From the NCBI GenBank assembly GCA_002794785.1, contig NBBA01000008.1, forward strand, positions 620,001 to 684,000: a stretch of DNA of 64,000 bases. The letters are read 5' to 3'. The stretch comes from Coniferiporia sulphurascens (Eukaryota > Basidiomycota > Agaricomycetes > Hymenochaetales > Hymenochaetaceae). The translations under genes and the position numbers were made by a program. Shown piece by piece: positions 12,401-23,798 of this stretch; the first letter of the stretch is position 1, and each line of letters starts with the position of its first letter. Under the pieces are notes generated by a model. The model saw only the letters and a list, made by a program, of their open reading frames with translations. It ran no database searches and had not been told where the DNA came from.

Positions 12401-15400
12401 ACTCGCAAGCAGTTCAAACTGCGCTTTGATGACGGGATCACCTTTAAGCGTGGCCACATAAACCTCATCGTCGGGCCTACGGCCTCTGGAAAGGTGCGCG
12501 AAAGTAATTTCGGACTTCACACGCACACCGTCATATCTAACTTTTCTTACGAAACGTAGACTTCTGTGCTTTTGGCGCTCCTCGGCGAGATGTATTACAA
12601 GCCACATGGTTTGGGTTCGTGGTACAATCTACCGCGAGATGCCGGGATTTCGTACGCTCCTCAAGAAACATGGGTCCTAAATGAGACCATAAGGGTACGT
12701 CCTCCGATCCTTTTGTCGGTCACTGCACCTTCTCATTTATAAGTCTAGAAAAACATATTGTTTGGCGAAGTCTACGATGAGGAGCGCTACAAAAAGGGTG
12801 AGATGGCGACAAAAAACGTATACAAGTAACGACCAGCTGATCTGCCGTTATCCCACTTAGTCCTGTACCAATGTGCATTGGAGCGTGATCTCGACCTCTG
12901 GGAAGCTGGTGATCTCACCGAAGTAGGTGAGAAGGGTCTTACACTGAGGTAGGCCATCTCAGTTTTGCACTTTTATATTGTGATTGAGGTATCGCAAACT
13001 TGCTAGTGGTGGTCAAAAGGTACGAGTTTCCCTCCTCATACATCACCGTATGGTTCTTATAAGTCTATGCCCTACAGACCCGGGTGACGCTCGCCCGAGC
13101 CCTGTACTCTCAAGCTTCTATCCTTCTACTCGACGACGTGTTGGCTGCCCTCGACGTGCACACTGCAAAGTGGATCGTCGAGAAAGCTTTCAAGGGCGAC
13201 CTTGTTCAGGGGCGCACAATCCTTTTGGTCACCCACAACATTGCCCTTACTGCTCCCATTGCCAGCCACGTTATCGACCTCGGAGGCAACGGGACCGTCT
13301 CTGCTCAGGGATCCGTATCAGACGTCCTCAAGAATGATTCTCAATTGCGTGCGCAAGTCGAGAAGGAGCGTGGGGAGGTCAGCGAGGACATTGAGGACAA
13401 GTTGGACGAAGGCGAGAAGCCTGAAGGCAAGAATAACGCAGAAACTGACGATGCAAAGAGGGGCGCGGGAAAGCTTGTTGTCGCAGAAGAGAAGGGAATG
13501 GGACGCGTGGAGTTGGCGGCAATCATGCTATATGTGCGAGGCGTGGGTGGGCCTTTGACGTGGGCCTCAATTTTGGGTACCAAATGGTTTGCAATGCTGG
13601 TTATGATACTCCAGACATGGTTTGTAGCGTACTGGTCCAACCAGTACGAGAAATACCCGGTGTCGGAGATACCCACGCTGAAGTGAGTTCTTTAACTCCC
13701 GTCAATTGAGTTAAACGTCCAAACTCTGTCTACACAGGTATCTTGGGATTTTTGTTTTCGTAAATATGACAAGTTATATCGCCGATTTCATCTTTCTAGC
13801 GATATGGGTCATTAGAACCATCGGAGCTTTGAGAGTCATCCATCTTGATTTACAAAAAAGCATATTCGCGTCGACGTTCAGGTGGGTCTGATGCCTGTTC
13901 GCTAGAGCACAATGCTCACCCCTCTTTTCTAGATGGCTGGATGTCACGCCTGTCGGGAGAATTATCACAAGGTGGGACCTTCGAGCCCGCATTTTCTGAA
14001 AGTGGTCAAAACGTGTCTGTTGAACTTTATTGCTCTGCAGATGCACTCAGGATATGGGAACTATAGACAATAATATCCCGTTCTTTGCGTCTTCGTTCAT
14101 TTCGGTCACGATCAACCTAATTTGTCAATACTTCGCCGCTGTATTGATGGTCGGCTGGTACGCGCTTATCCCAGGCGTCGTGGTCGCTGGCCTGGGTGGT
14201 CTCATAGGCCGCATCTACTTGAAAGGTCAGATCAGCGTTAGGAGAGAGATGAGGTCTGTATTTCGACTTGATCGTTGGAAACGGATCTTCCTGAGCAGAT
14301 GCACTTCAAACCACACACAGCAATGCAAAAGCTCCGGTCATGAGTCAAGTTGGGACCGCACTGGCTGGTTTGCGTGCGTACTTGCGAAGCTCGACAATCC
14401 CTTAATCTTTCTTACTCCACTCCAGCGTCTATTAGAGCCTATGGCGCTCAGAACCTCTTCCGCTCTGTACTTGAAGAGCGTATTGATGTTTACACTCATG
14501 CCTCGTACACATATTACGCCATTAATCGATGGGTTTCCATACGTATAGACGGCCTAGGTGCAGTATTTGCTGGCGTGGTGAGCGCGTATATTGTATATGG
14601 CGGTCAAATCGGAGCCGGCTTCGCTGGATTTACCCTGTCGATGGTCCTATCGTTTACTAGTACCATCCTTTACTGGGTAAGAACGTATAATTTCTTGGAA
14701 ATCCAAAGTAAGCGTCACGTTTTTGACTTTCGCTGCCCGATGTTTAGTTGACTTTATCCCGTTTAGCAAACAGGTTTGTTGTTTTAAAGAAGGAGGGTCG
14801 GACACTTATGCTTTATCTAGTCTTGAACGAATGCTCGAATTTATGCGCATAGACCACGAGCCAAAACCAAGCGAGGACAAGAAACCTCCTGCGTACTGGC
14901 CGTCGAGCGGGGAGCTTCGTGTTGAAAGGTTGTGTGCACGATATTCCGATGGTAAAGTGACTCATCTTTACACTGGCATATCTAAAATCTAACGAAATCC
15001 CTCCTGTCCGAAGACTCACCCGAAGTGTTGCGAGACGTTTCATTTGAAGTCAAGTCCGGTGAGCGCGTGGGCGTTGGTATGTATTTCTATTGGCGTTATA
15101 GTAGGAGATTCTCATAGACTATCCTTCCTTTGTCTAGTCGGAAGGACTGGCGCAGGTTGGCAGCCCTCTTTTACACTTACCTTGTATTTTAAACTTATTT
15201 CGCAGGAAAATCGAGCATTGCACTAGCCCTGCTCCGGGCTATTAAAACGACAGGCAAAGTCTACTACGACGGCCTCGCGATAGACGAGATTAACTTAGAT
15301 GCTCTGCGCTCGAACATCACTCTCATTCCGCAGCAGCCAGAGCTTATTAACGGGACGCTGCGCGAGAATCTTGATCCCTTTGAACACTACGACGACGCTG

Positions 15401-16063
15401 TTTTAAACGACGCATTGCGGGCGGCGGGGTTCTTCAATATGAAAGAGGCGGAGGCGGTTCCACTTGAGAACGATACCTTTAAGCAGAGTTCGAGTGGAGG
15501 CGCTTCTAGTGCAACTGGTTCAGAGGAAAGTGCAGCGGATGCGCAGACGAACACACATGCGAAGATAGGACTTGACGTAATGATCCAAAGCGGAGGGACG
15601 AACTTCTCCTTTGGTCAGCGCCAGATCATCGCTCTTGCGCGCGCCATCGTTCGGAGAAGTAAGCTGCTTATCCTGGATGAAGCGACGGCTGCTATAGGCG
15701 AGTCATTAGGCTGCTATACGTTCTATATTACCTGCGTTGACGCGTGTCTACCGACAGATTATAACACGGACTCGGCAATCCAGAAGACGCTGCGTACTGA
15801 ATTTGACAGGGACACGACGCTTATCACGATTGCTCACCGTCTGCAGACCATTATGGATTATGATAAAATAGTGGGTTGTCGCACATTTGTCTAACGGCAG
15901 CGGTCAATAATGTGTTTTTCAGATGGTCCTTGATGCGGGGCAGATTGTCGAGTTTGGCAGTCCGAAGGAGCTCTTGGGGAAAGAAAAAGGATTACTCCGT
16001 GCTCTCGTGGATGAAAGTGATGCCCGTGAAACTCTTCACAAACTTGCCGGTTTTCAACAATGA
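9496..16063 (+). CDS. ABCC-type (MRP/YOR1-like) full ABC transporter, 30 exons
   Basis: Predicted 1606-residue membrane exporter, organised N-terminal membrane helices, TMD1, NBD1, TMD2, NBD2. NBD1 has Walker A GPTASGKTS (around residue 735), signature SGGQK, Walker [16 protein letters not shown]2 has Walker A GRTGAGKSS (around 1355), a serine-rich insertion, signature FSFGQRQ and Walker [13 protein letters not shown]. Exon ends: 9496-9852, 9915-10407, 10456-10543, 10601-10715, 10787-11165, 11227-11287, 11350-11446, 11497-11527, 11583-11764, 11828-11855, 11907-11932, 11986-12049, 12117-12157, 12239-12493, 12560-12694, 12749-12797, 12861-12948, 13007-13019, 13078-13682, 13738-13881, 13933-13971, 14041-14253, 14321-14367, 14426-14707, 14790-14951, 15014-15076, 15138-15155, 15206-15697, 15758-15870, 15923-16063. 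Intron 6 needs a GA donor and intron 28 a GC donor; otherwise the frame breaks. The acceptor of exon 25 is the least certain. Its place among P450 and SDR genes suggests export of a metabolite or toxicant. Confidence 0.9.
11288..11349 (+). other. Intron with a non-canonical GA donor in the ABC transporter
   Basis: The coding frame needs LLGW joined to [10 protein letters not shown]. The only removal that achieves this starts at GAAAGT (11288-11293) and ends TTTTCAG, giving a typical 62-nt length. GAAAGT is one base from the consensus GTAAGT. Nearby GT dinucleotides (11292 and 11295) would leave the frame broken. It may be a rare GA-AG intron, a donor mutation inactivating this allele, or a base error. 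Confidence 0.7.
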
Positions 16064-17840
16064 TTCCGGTTCAGATTTTTCCATAGACTATCTCAATTGT
16101 TGGTAGTTATTTCACAACGTCTTTATAAGCCGTGATATTATGTAGACTAAGCTGCAATGAGTCGACTTGAGATCTAGGTACTCGGATCCGCAATTCAGGC
16201 ATTATCGGGAAGCCCACCGATGAGCCCGATCGTCCCGTGCCCATAGCACCTCTGTTGTGCTCACCAAGCGCAGTTCTGCGTAGACACTGATAAGCACATT
16301 TATGTCAGCGGACTGGAGGTTGACGACGGCCATATGCTTCATGATCGGCCTTGGCCCTTAAAAAGCGACAGAGTTCGTCGGGGTCGCATTTCCGCCAGCC
16401 AGAGTTTGTGGTTATAGACACTAGCTGGAGCCGGACTGAGTCAACCGATAAAGATGAGCAAGTCCTACTGAGGTGGGCTGGAACTTGGCGACCACAGCTT
16501 CCAATTTCATCCATCGTATGGAAGGAAATATTCCCGTCGCGGTGTAGTATATAGCCTTGACCTTTGTCTTGGCTTGTATTGATATATTTGGATCTGTGGG
16601 TCGCAAGCTCCCCCCCCAAAACGTGACATCGGGCGGCAAAAGAAAAAGGCCGTCGATAGCTTGCAGCAAAGCTGCAGTGCATCAATCGGTGGTCTAATAT
16701 TTACAATGCATCCCTTCTTCCCCGACGTAATCTCCATACATCTCCCGGTACCCCTCAAACACAGCCAATGCGTCTAGGATCAGCAAACACGGGGAACAAA
16801 TCTGGATATGGTCGCTTCCTATACCTTATTGAAATTGTAAATTTGTCTGCTAATTGTGATTTCTCAATGGCCGTCTTCTATATTCTGGATTTAGCATGTC
16901 CCCATATCCCAAAAACAATACAGTTGATGGATAAGTAGGTACGCTTTACTCAAAATGCGGTGAAAGGCCATAGCAAATCACAAGTGTTTGATCATATTTA
17001 CAGTTTAGAAGGTAACTATATACAGTTTTGTTCCCCGTGAAACGCCGGCAGGGTCAGGACGAAGAACACGAACGCGTACGACGCGGGCCGCAGCGCCGGG
17101 CGCAAGCTCAAGCACGAAAAGCGCCGAAGCCGGCTTCTCCAAATGGCGACATTTCAGGAACCTCACACCCCACCCAATACTGTAAGTTCGCCGCACTATT
17201 CAGTGGTCTTCCTTCCCGCGTTGGTTCCTCGCACGGCGGCTTTCGTGTGAACACTGACTGGACGTTTTGCACAGCCACATCACGTAGTGGGCGCACATCC
17301 GTTCCTATTCTGAAACAGGGCGACGCGACGCAACGCGCCTGGGCGATCGACAGACGCGTCGAGTCACGTGCATTCCGAGCCGACTCTGATATCCAGACTC
17401 GGGCTCACTAGTGACTTGCTCTAGTTCGGTGGCCTAGTACGTTTACTCTTCCGAAAATGAAATAGTGAACGTGAATCTGTGGTTTAGGAGAAACCGGGAA
17501 GGGCTACGTGACATGGCATGTCTCCTGCGATTTCTTTTTTTCTTCTCCAAGAAGGTGGCTCAGCCAATTCGAAAGGAGATGTATCCACGTCTTTAAATGT
17601 TGACGAGCTACCGAAATGGTGAGGAAGATGTTCTTGTGCCGAGGACGAATTTTGAGTCTAAAGTCATGTGCACGTGCGCAACGGCACTAGTTTCGGCTTG
17701 TAAAAGCCAGCAAGACTGACGCGTCGTCTCGGCAAGATGGTCGAGCCGATTCGGCGGCTCCAAGTTGGCGGCTCCGAGTCAGACTCGGATCTTCATATGA
17801 TCGTGGTGCACCAAGGGACGCCGGCCGCTACCCTAGTGCA
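16064..17840. other. Intergenic region between the ABC transporter and SDR-C
   Basis: No intact gene. It contains copy 2 of the coding-like repeat (about 16600-16790, inverted) and, from about 17548, the upstream half of the SDR-C/SDR-D duplication unit, with CAGCCAATTCGAAAGGAG and an E-box-like CACGTGCGCAACG (17671-17683). Confidence 0.5.
16600..16790 (-). repeat. Copy 2 of the dispersed coding-like repeat (inverted)
   Basis: The minus strand reads DALAVFEGYREMYGDYVG followed by EEGMHCKY and a stop. It matches 3146-3330 plus strand in nucleotide sequence and in frame. Substitutions are largely at third positions in the GYRxMYGDxVG core. The parent protein family is not recognised. Confidence 0.5.
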
Positions 17841-17844
17841 ATTA

Positions 17845-17880
17845 TGCGGAGTCTGATAACGGGTATAAAACAGATGATAT
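17845..17880 (+). promoter_or_regulatory. SDR-C core promoter with TATA box
   Basis: GCGGAGTCTGATAACGGG is followed by TATAAAA (17864-17870), about 50 bp upstream of the SDR-C ATG. An E-box-like CACGTG lies about 240 bp upstream (17671). Confidence 0.7.
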
Positions 17881-17916
17881 GATCCCCCGTCGATACTGAA
17901 AAAAGCACCTTGAAAA

Positions 17917-19111
17917 ATGCCTTCGTACGTTATCACCGGAGCCTCGCACGGATTGGGTGTAAGTCGCCGCGGCTTCTCCCTTCTCCCATCACCCATGTAC
18001 CTGAATCCCGGCAGTTGGGCTTTATACGTCACCTCAGCGCAGACTCGTCTAATACTGTCTTTGCACTCGTGCGGGACGTGCCCGGCGCGACGGAGCTGCA
18101 TGAGCTTGTTGCATCCAATTCATACAAGAATATCAACGTGCTCCATGCAGATCTCCGTGACTACAAGTCGATTAATGTATGTCTCTGAGTTCCGAATTAC
18201 GGTCCGGACTAATTCAGATGTTATTGGCGTGTGGCGTGTAGGCGGCAGCGGAGGAGGTGTCGAAAGTGACAGGCGGTACGCTCGATGTACTCATCAACAA
18301 CGGTGCCCTCCTCTACCACGAGCGTAGCAGGGTACCTATACATAAATAGTGAGGGCTTCTTAGTCTTTCTGACAGAATAACGGCTGGCAGCTCACGTCTG
18401 GCTCAGTTCTGACGAGGAGACGCTCGAGAACGACATGTTGACCTTTGTACGTCTCCCTGACCTTATTCTCTCAGTCGAGCCAAGTCAATTCAAGACGTCA
18501 CCTTTAGTTCAAGACGAACGTCATTGGTGTAACGCATACACTCAACGCTTTCTTACCTCTTGTCTGCGCAGGGAAGACCAAGAAAATCGCTATCATAACG
18601 TCTGAGATGGGCTCGCCGCATTATGCGATAAGGACGCAGACCGTGTTCGGAGCGGCATACTCGATCTCAAAGGCGGCTGTGAACATGGTTTTCGCCAAGT
18701 TCACTGCCGCGTACAAGGACCAAGGCGTCACATTCCTTGCTATATCTCCGGGATTGATGAGTACATCTCGAGGCCGTGAGTTTTTATTTTATTTTTACGG
18801 CCTTTTCCTTTCAGGGAGCTGAAACCTATATACGTACAATGTCACTCCGTTTCTCCCAGCCAAGGAGCTCGTAGACGAACGGTTCAAACAAATCGTTGAA
18901 CAGGTCCGCGTCGCCATTCCCGACTTTTCACCCGTCTCAGTTGAAGACTCTGTCCGGGACCAACTTGCGCTGATCGAGAAGAGCACGATAGCAGACACGG
19001 GATCCTTCGTGCATCATGATGGGAAGAAGGTGTGCTTTTTTCTCCCTCTTTCTTTGAAATAGAGAATCTGCGGAAATATTTATTATCATCCATGTTTTGC
19101 AGTGGATTTAG
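17917..19111 (+). CDS. Short-chain dehydrogenase/reductase SDR-C
   Basis: 265 residues. Exons: 17917-17958, 18015-18176, 18242-18348, 18407-18446, 18508-18775, 18860-19029, 19103-19111. Exon 3 is one codon longer than in SDR-A/B (AAAEEVSK). The cofactor motif is TGASHGLG, with His replacing Arg at a position that can influence NADPH/NADH preference. ITSEMGS and YSISK keep the catalytic Ser/Tyr/Lys. It ends DTGSFVHHDGKKWI. It is closest to SDR-D in sequence, splice sites and promoter, and the two form a tandem pair about 2.27 kb apart. It is expected to be a ketoreductase-like enzyme; substrate unknown. Confidence 0.92.
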
Positions 19112-20100
19112 CGATCTAAAACCCATATCGTTGGGAGTCTACCCGCATACACAGCATATGCATAGTCATACTTATAGAATCAGGAAATGACACGGGGGAA
19201 TGACATATGTGGGAATATTACATGTACTTATTACCAGTGGGAAATTGAGCTTCTGCGTATTGTGATAGATTTCAGACAGACTCGGATGTACATTGTACAT
19301 TATGGTGCTTAGTAATGATATATCTGTCCAGATTGTGCCCGGAAAACCTCTGGTTTGCATTCTCACGATTACAAAATCACGCCATTACCATAATGTTAAA
19401 TATTCCTTTGACTTTAATATTTTATACACACCTCTATTCAATGTCAACCATAAAATTCCCTTCAATTATAAGTAGTCTCAGACTTCTGTTAGAATCCGGC
19501 AAGCTCCGGTTCAATTACCTAGCATATATTTAGGTACTTGTTTCCTCATGTATACGCTCGATACACCGAGCGCTGAGCATGTATTTAGTTCAATAACTTC
19601 CTCCGATAGTATCTTCTGGTCACTTCAGATGCTGTTTAAGTCGATTTGGGCAAACAGTCCACCTTGAAAGGCGGAGGCTGAATACGGGATTGCCAAACGG
19701 GGCATAAGCTTCCGATGGCTCAGCCAATTCGAAAGGAGCCGTACGCTCCCTTCAAATGTTAACAAGCTTCCGCAATATTAATGGCATGGAAGATGTTTTT
19801 ATGCCATTAAAAAAGAGTCGGGTTTCAAATCTAGAGTCATGTGTGGACGCGACGGTCACGTGCGCAACGCTCGCTAGTTTGCAGATCCGAGCCTCGGAGC
19901 CGTAGTCTCAGCTTATAAAAGCCAGCAGTCGACGCGTCGTCCCGGCAGACTGGTTTATTGACGGTATGACGGTAAGATGGTCAAGCCGACCTAGCGCGTC
20001 ACCCCCGGCTCCCACTCTGTTAATTCAAGTAGGCGGCTCAGAGTCTCAGACTCAGATTCGAGTCTTCATGTGATCGTGGTGGGGACGCTGACCGCTACCC
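19112..20100. other. Intergenic region between SDR-C and SDR-D
   Basis: No gene. The first 180 bp and the part from about 19713 onward belong to the two duplication units. The roughly 420 bp between (19290-19710) is AT-rich and shows nothing recognisable. Confidence 0.5.
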
Positions 20101-20109
20101 CAGTGCAAT

Positions 20110-20150
20110 TATGCGGAGTCTGATAACGAGTATAAAGCAGACGATGTGAT
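20110..20150 (+). promoter_or_regulatory. SDR-D core promoter with TATA box
   Basis: GCGGAGTCTGATAACGAG runs into TATAAAG (20131-20137), about 57 bp upstream of the SDR-D ATG, in the same layout as the other three SDR promoters. Confidence 0.7.
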
Positions 20151-20189
20151 CCCTCGTAGACTCGTTGATACTGATAGGCGCCTTGAAAA

Positions 20190-21415
20190 ATGCCTTCGTA
20201 CGTTGTTACCGGAGCCTCGCACGGATTGGGTGTGAGTCGCCGCGGCTTCTCCCATTCCCTACGTACCTGAAAACTGACACCGGATTTCCCCGGAAGTTGG
20301 GCTTTATACGTCACCTCAGTGCAGAATCGTCCAACACTGTCTTCGCACTCGTGCGGGATGTATCCGGCGCGACGGAGCTGCACGAGTTTGTTGCATCCAA
20401 CCCGTACAAGAATATCTACGTGCTCCATGCGGACCTCCGTGACTACAAGTCGATTAATGTATGTTCTCTGAGTTCTGAATTACGGTCCGGACTAATACAG
20501 ATTTTATTGAATGTGTGGCGTGTAGGCGGCAGCGGAGGAGGTGTCGAAAGTAACGGGTGGTATGCTCGATGTTCTCATTAACAACGGCGCACTTCTCTAC
20601 CACGAGCGCAGCAGAGTGCCTATACATGAATTGTGAGGTCACCTTAGCGTTGCTGACAGAATAACGACTGTTCGCTCACGTTTGGCTTAGTCCTGATGAG
20701 GAGACGCTCGAGAACGACATGTTGACCTTCGTACGTTTCATTGGCTTTGCTCTTTCCTGTCGGGCCAAGTTAATTCACGACATCTCCTTTAGTTCAAGAC
20801 GAACGTCATTGGTGTAACGTACACACTCAACGCCTTCTTACCTCTTGTCTGCGCAGGGAAGACTAAAAAAGTCGCTATCATAACGTCTGAGATGGGCTCG
20901 CCGCATTATGCGATAAGGACGCAGGCCGTGATCGGAGCGGGTTACTCGATCTCAAAGGCAGGTGTGAACATGGTTTTCGCCAAGTTCACCGCCGCATACA
21001 AGGACCAAGGCATCATATTCCTCGCTATATCTCCGGGACTGATGAAAACAGCTCGAGCCCGTAAGTAATCTTTTTTAAATAGCTTCTGCCTTTCAGGGAA
21101 CTGAAACTTACTGTATCATGATGCACGCACAACGTCACCTCGTTTCTCGAGTCCCCACCAGCCAAGGAACTTGTAGACAAAATATTCAACCAGATCGTTG
21201 AACAGGTCCGCGTCACTATTCCCGACTTTTCACCCGTCTCAGTTGAAGACTCTGCTCGGAGCCAACTCGCGCTGATCGAGAAGAGCACGATGGCAGACAC
21301 GGGATCCTTCGTGCATTATGATGGGAAGAAGGTGCGCTTTTTCCCCACTCTTTTTCTCTGGTATAGAGAATGTGCGGGGATATTTATTATTGTCAATGTT
21401 TTGCAGTGGATTTAG
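20190..21415 (+). CDS. Short-chain dehydrogenase/reductase SDR-D
   Basis: 265 residues. Exons: 20190-20231, 20297-20458, 20526-20632, 20691-20730, 20793-21060, 21162-21331, 21407-21415. It has TGASHGLG, LINNGA, ITSEMGS and YSISK, and ends DTGSFVHYDGKKWI. Exon 2 uses an AAG rather than CAG acceptor. All catalytic residues are intact. It is the nearest paralogue of SDR-C, from a tandem duplication that copied promoter and 3' flank, so both are probably co-regulated. It is the last gene of the accessory block. Confidence 0.92.
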
Positions 21416-22185
21416 CGATCTAAAACCTGTGTCGTTAGGAGTCTATCCGCATACACAGCATATGCATACAATAGCTACAGTATACTTATAAAATCAGGAA
21501 ATGACACGGAAGAATGACATATGCATATGTGGGATTACATGTACTTATTGCCAATGGGTAATTACGCTTCCACCTATGTGATGGACTTCGGACAGATACA
21601 GTATGGACGTCCCCTCCCTGGCTGGTCATTTTCCCACTTCTCAACTCATTCCGGCGGCCGGGTCGCATGGTGTGCCCCATAATGCAATGCGCAATGTCAC
21701 TACAGTTCTACCATCAATCTTGTCAATACCAATACCGGTGTCAAACACGCACGCGATTATGGCTATCAAGTTGCAATTGAATTAAGCTAAACGACTCTGG
21801 CTAGCTAGAACTTGGAAGATCCCCCAGAGTCCCCAGGGCTACCCAGGGACCGCAGTGACTACAGTGACGAACCGAGTGATCTATTCCCTATTACATGTAT
21901 TTCATTGTCAGGTAGTGTACATGTACAAAAAAAATGTAAGTCACGGTACGGCTATTTGAGGGTCCATATTGGACTCGGACAAACTTGAGATCCTATGCAC
22001 GTTACATGGGCCCGGGTATCGTATAGTTTACGATCGACAGCCCCAAGTCTGGATGCACCCTCAGGCTGCCAGTTATCGACATCAACATCAACATCCATAT
22101 CCATGATCCGAGTCCATATCTCGGAGCCTAAGCAACGCTCACGCGACGCGCACGCGGCTCCCGGCCCCCGGCCTAGGCCAGCAGC

Positions 22186-22270
22186 AATCCAATCCAATCC
22201 AGTCCAGTCCAATCCCATCCAATCCCATCCAGTCCAATCTGAGCCGAGCCCGGCCCCAGCCCCAGCCCCG
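22186..22270 (+). repeat. Pentamer microsatellite (AATCC/AGTCC type) and CCCCAG tract
   Basis: About ten consecutive 5-base units of the AATCC/AGTCC/CATCC family occupy 22186-22239. They are followed by GCCCCA-type units to 22270. Confidence 0.8.
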
Positions 22271-22574
22271 GTCTCGTCTCTCAGGCTGAGGCTGATCTGG
22301 CCGGTCCCAATCCCAGTCCTGCCAGCGCAGATATTAATGGACCGACAGACCCGGGTTGATATCGTACAGCGACACGCTGCACGCCGCAGCGGTCTGGCTT
22401 TGGAGAAAAACCAAGCTCAGGCCGAGGCTCAGGGTCAAAACTCAAGGCGTACAAAGCGTGCAAAGCGTAGGGCCTGGAGCGGTGTAGCGGTGGAATGGTA
22501 TAGCCACCATATCATAGATCATAAATCATAAGTCACAAATCATTATCGACGCGCAATCTTACCGCCAATTAATG

Positions 22575-22720
22575 CCAGCTGTAAGAAATCCTGAGGCGTT
22601 GCCAGTGCCGTCGCAGCACAAGCCCGAGTCGGTCCCGAGTCGAGTAAGGATTTCTTCGTGGCCGTCTCCGACGAAGCATATGTACAGTACATGCAGGTAA
22701 CTACGAAATATCACTTCAGA
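22575..22720 (+). repeat. Copy 2 of the dispersed non-coding repeat
   Basis: Matches 6340-6480 in order and orientation, with about three short blocks strongly conserved, including GTCGGTCC and CATGCAG-TAACTAC. No shared reading frame. Confidence 0.5.
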
Positions 22721-23036
22721 GCATGTGACGTAAATACCGAAAAGTTGCAATAGTCGAGATTACCAGATCATTTGGGGGGCGACTCGGAAGCCCTCAGTTA
22801 TCCGGCTAGGGGCACCAAAAAGCTAGATTAGTCAGCGGTAGCTTATGGCTGTGTGGCCTCCCCTAGGCCTGGTGAGGACCCCTCAACTTGCCTTAAGCCA
22901 GCCTTAGAAAAACTTGAAGGCCATCACCCGCTCAAAGATACTGAGTGAATATACCTAGCTTTTGTGGCGTAGCATTGCGCCCCACCCCTCTATGTGGGCT
23001 CCTCACATACATTAACATAGTTAATTCCAACACTGG

Positions 23037-23056
23037 CAGCAGCAGCAGCAGCAGCA
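23037..23056 (+). repeat. CAG trinucleotide run
   Basis: Six to seven CAG units in a row in non-coding sequence. Confidence 0.85.
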
Positions 23057-23798
23057 TGATCACTCACCCCTTTGCCAGTGGCCTGGTCGCTTCTCCTTTA
23101 AAATTTCTCCACCCTCCTACAGGCGAGCCGAAGTCGAAGCCTAGCCGACATGATGATACCGTACATACGCACGTAAGTACGTAAAAAGACGTGTCAAGAT
23201 TCTTGGAAGGACAGGGCATATTAAAGGGTGGATCGACGACATCCATGCAGTGTGTAACAACCCTGCCTTCCGATGCCCACGGTCAATATATATTTAATAC
23301 TTGCTAATAAAGAGCTTGTGCCCTATTTACTCCATTCTGAACTTCGCCGGTGGCTCGAGGGGCAGCGGCCAAGCCTTGAATACATGCCAAACTTATTTGA
23401 AATAAAATAAGATAAAAAAGACACCCATTTCGCTTGCAGTTGAGGTTCGAGGTTCGAACTAAATTACTACGCCGGGGGGCCGTTTCACGCGCGACGTGTG
23501 TCCAGAATCCAGAATCCAGAATCCAGATCCATGGTCGCGGAAGCAATCCCGATATGGAAGGAGCAGATGGCAGAGATGTTCCCACGGAGAGGAGCGGGCG
23601 AAGGGCGAGGGCAGAGAGGTCGAGCACCGTCCATTCACTTTCCGTTCTGTCCGATCCGAGTTCGAGACCCGCCGAGCCCGCCGAACCCTCGTCCTCCTCA
23701 CACACTACACCCGGGTAACGGGGCTCCACGACGGACACACACACGCACGACTGCCTAACGGGCCGGGCGATCTCGAGATTACTTGGGGAAACTGAAGC

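Larger units (their letters stand above)
17548..19290 (+). repeat. Left unit of a segmental duplication carrying SDR-C
   Basis: From CAGCCAATTCGAAAGGAG upstream of SDR-C to about 180 bp beyond its stop, the sequence aligns with 19713-21605. It shares the CACGTGCGCAACG element, the TATA block, all exons and introns, and the 3' flank with CATATGCATA. The boundaries are approximate. Confidence 0.7.
19713..21605 (+). repeat. Right unit of the segmental duplication carrying SDR-D
   Basis: Partner of 17548-19290. Both units share CAGCCAATTCGAAAGGAG, the CACGTGCGCAACG element (19857-19869), a second TATAAAAGCCAGCA motif further upstream, the TATA block near the ATG, and the 3' flank. Confidence 0.7.
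21416..23798. other. Intergenic region with simple repeats and a dispersed repeat copy
   Basis: No gene was recognised. It holds a CCAAT/CCAGT pentamer tract (22186-22239) followed by CCCCAG repeats, copy 2 of the dispersed repeat (22575-22720), a CAG run (23037-23056) and a CCAGAAT run near 23510. Composition becomes GC-rich after about 22000, at the change from accessory block to housekeeping genes. Confidence 0.5.
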
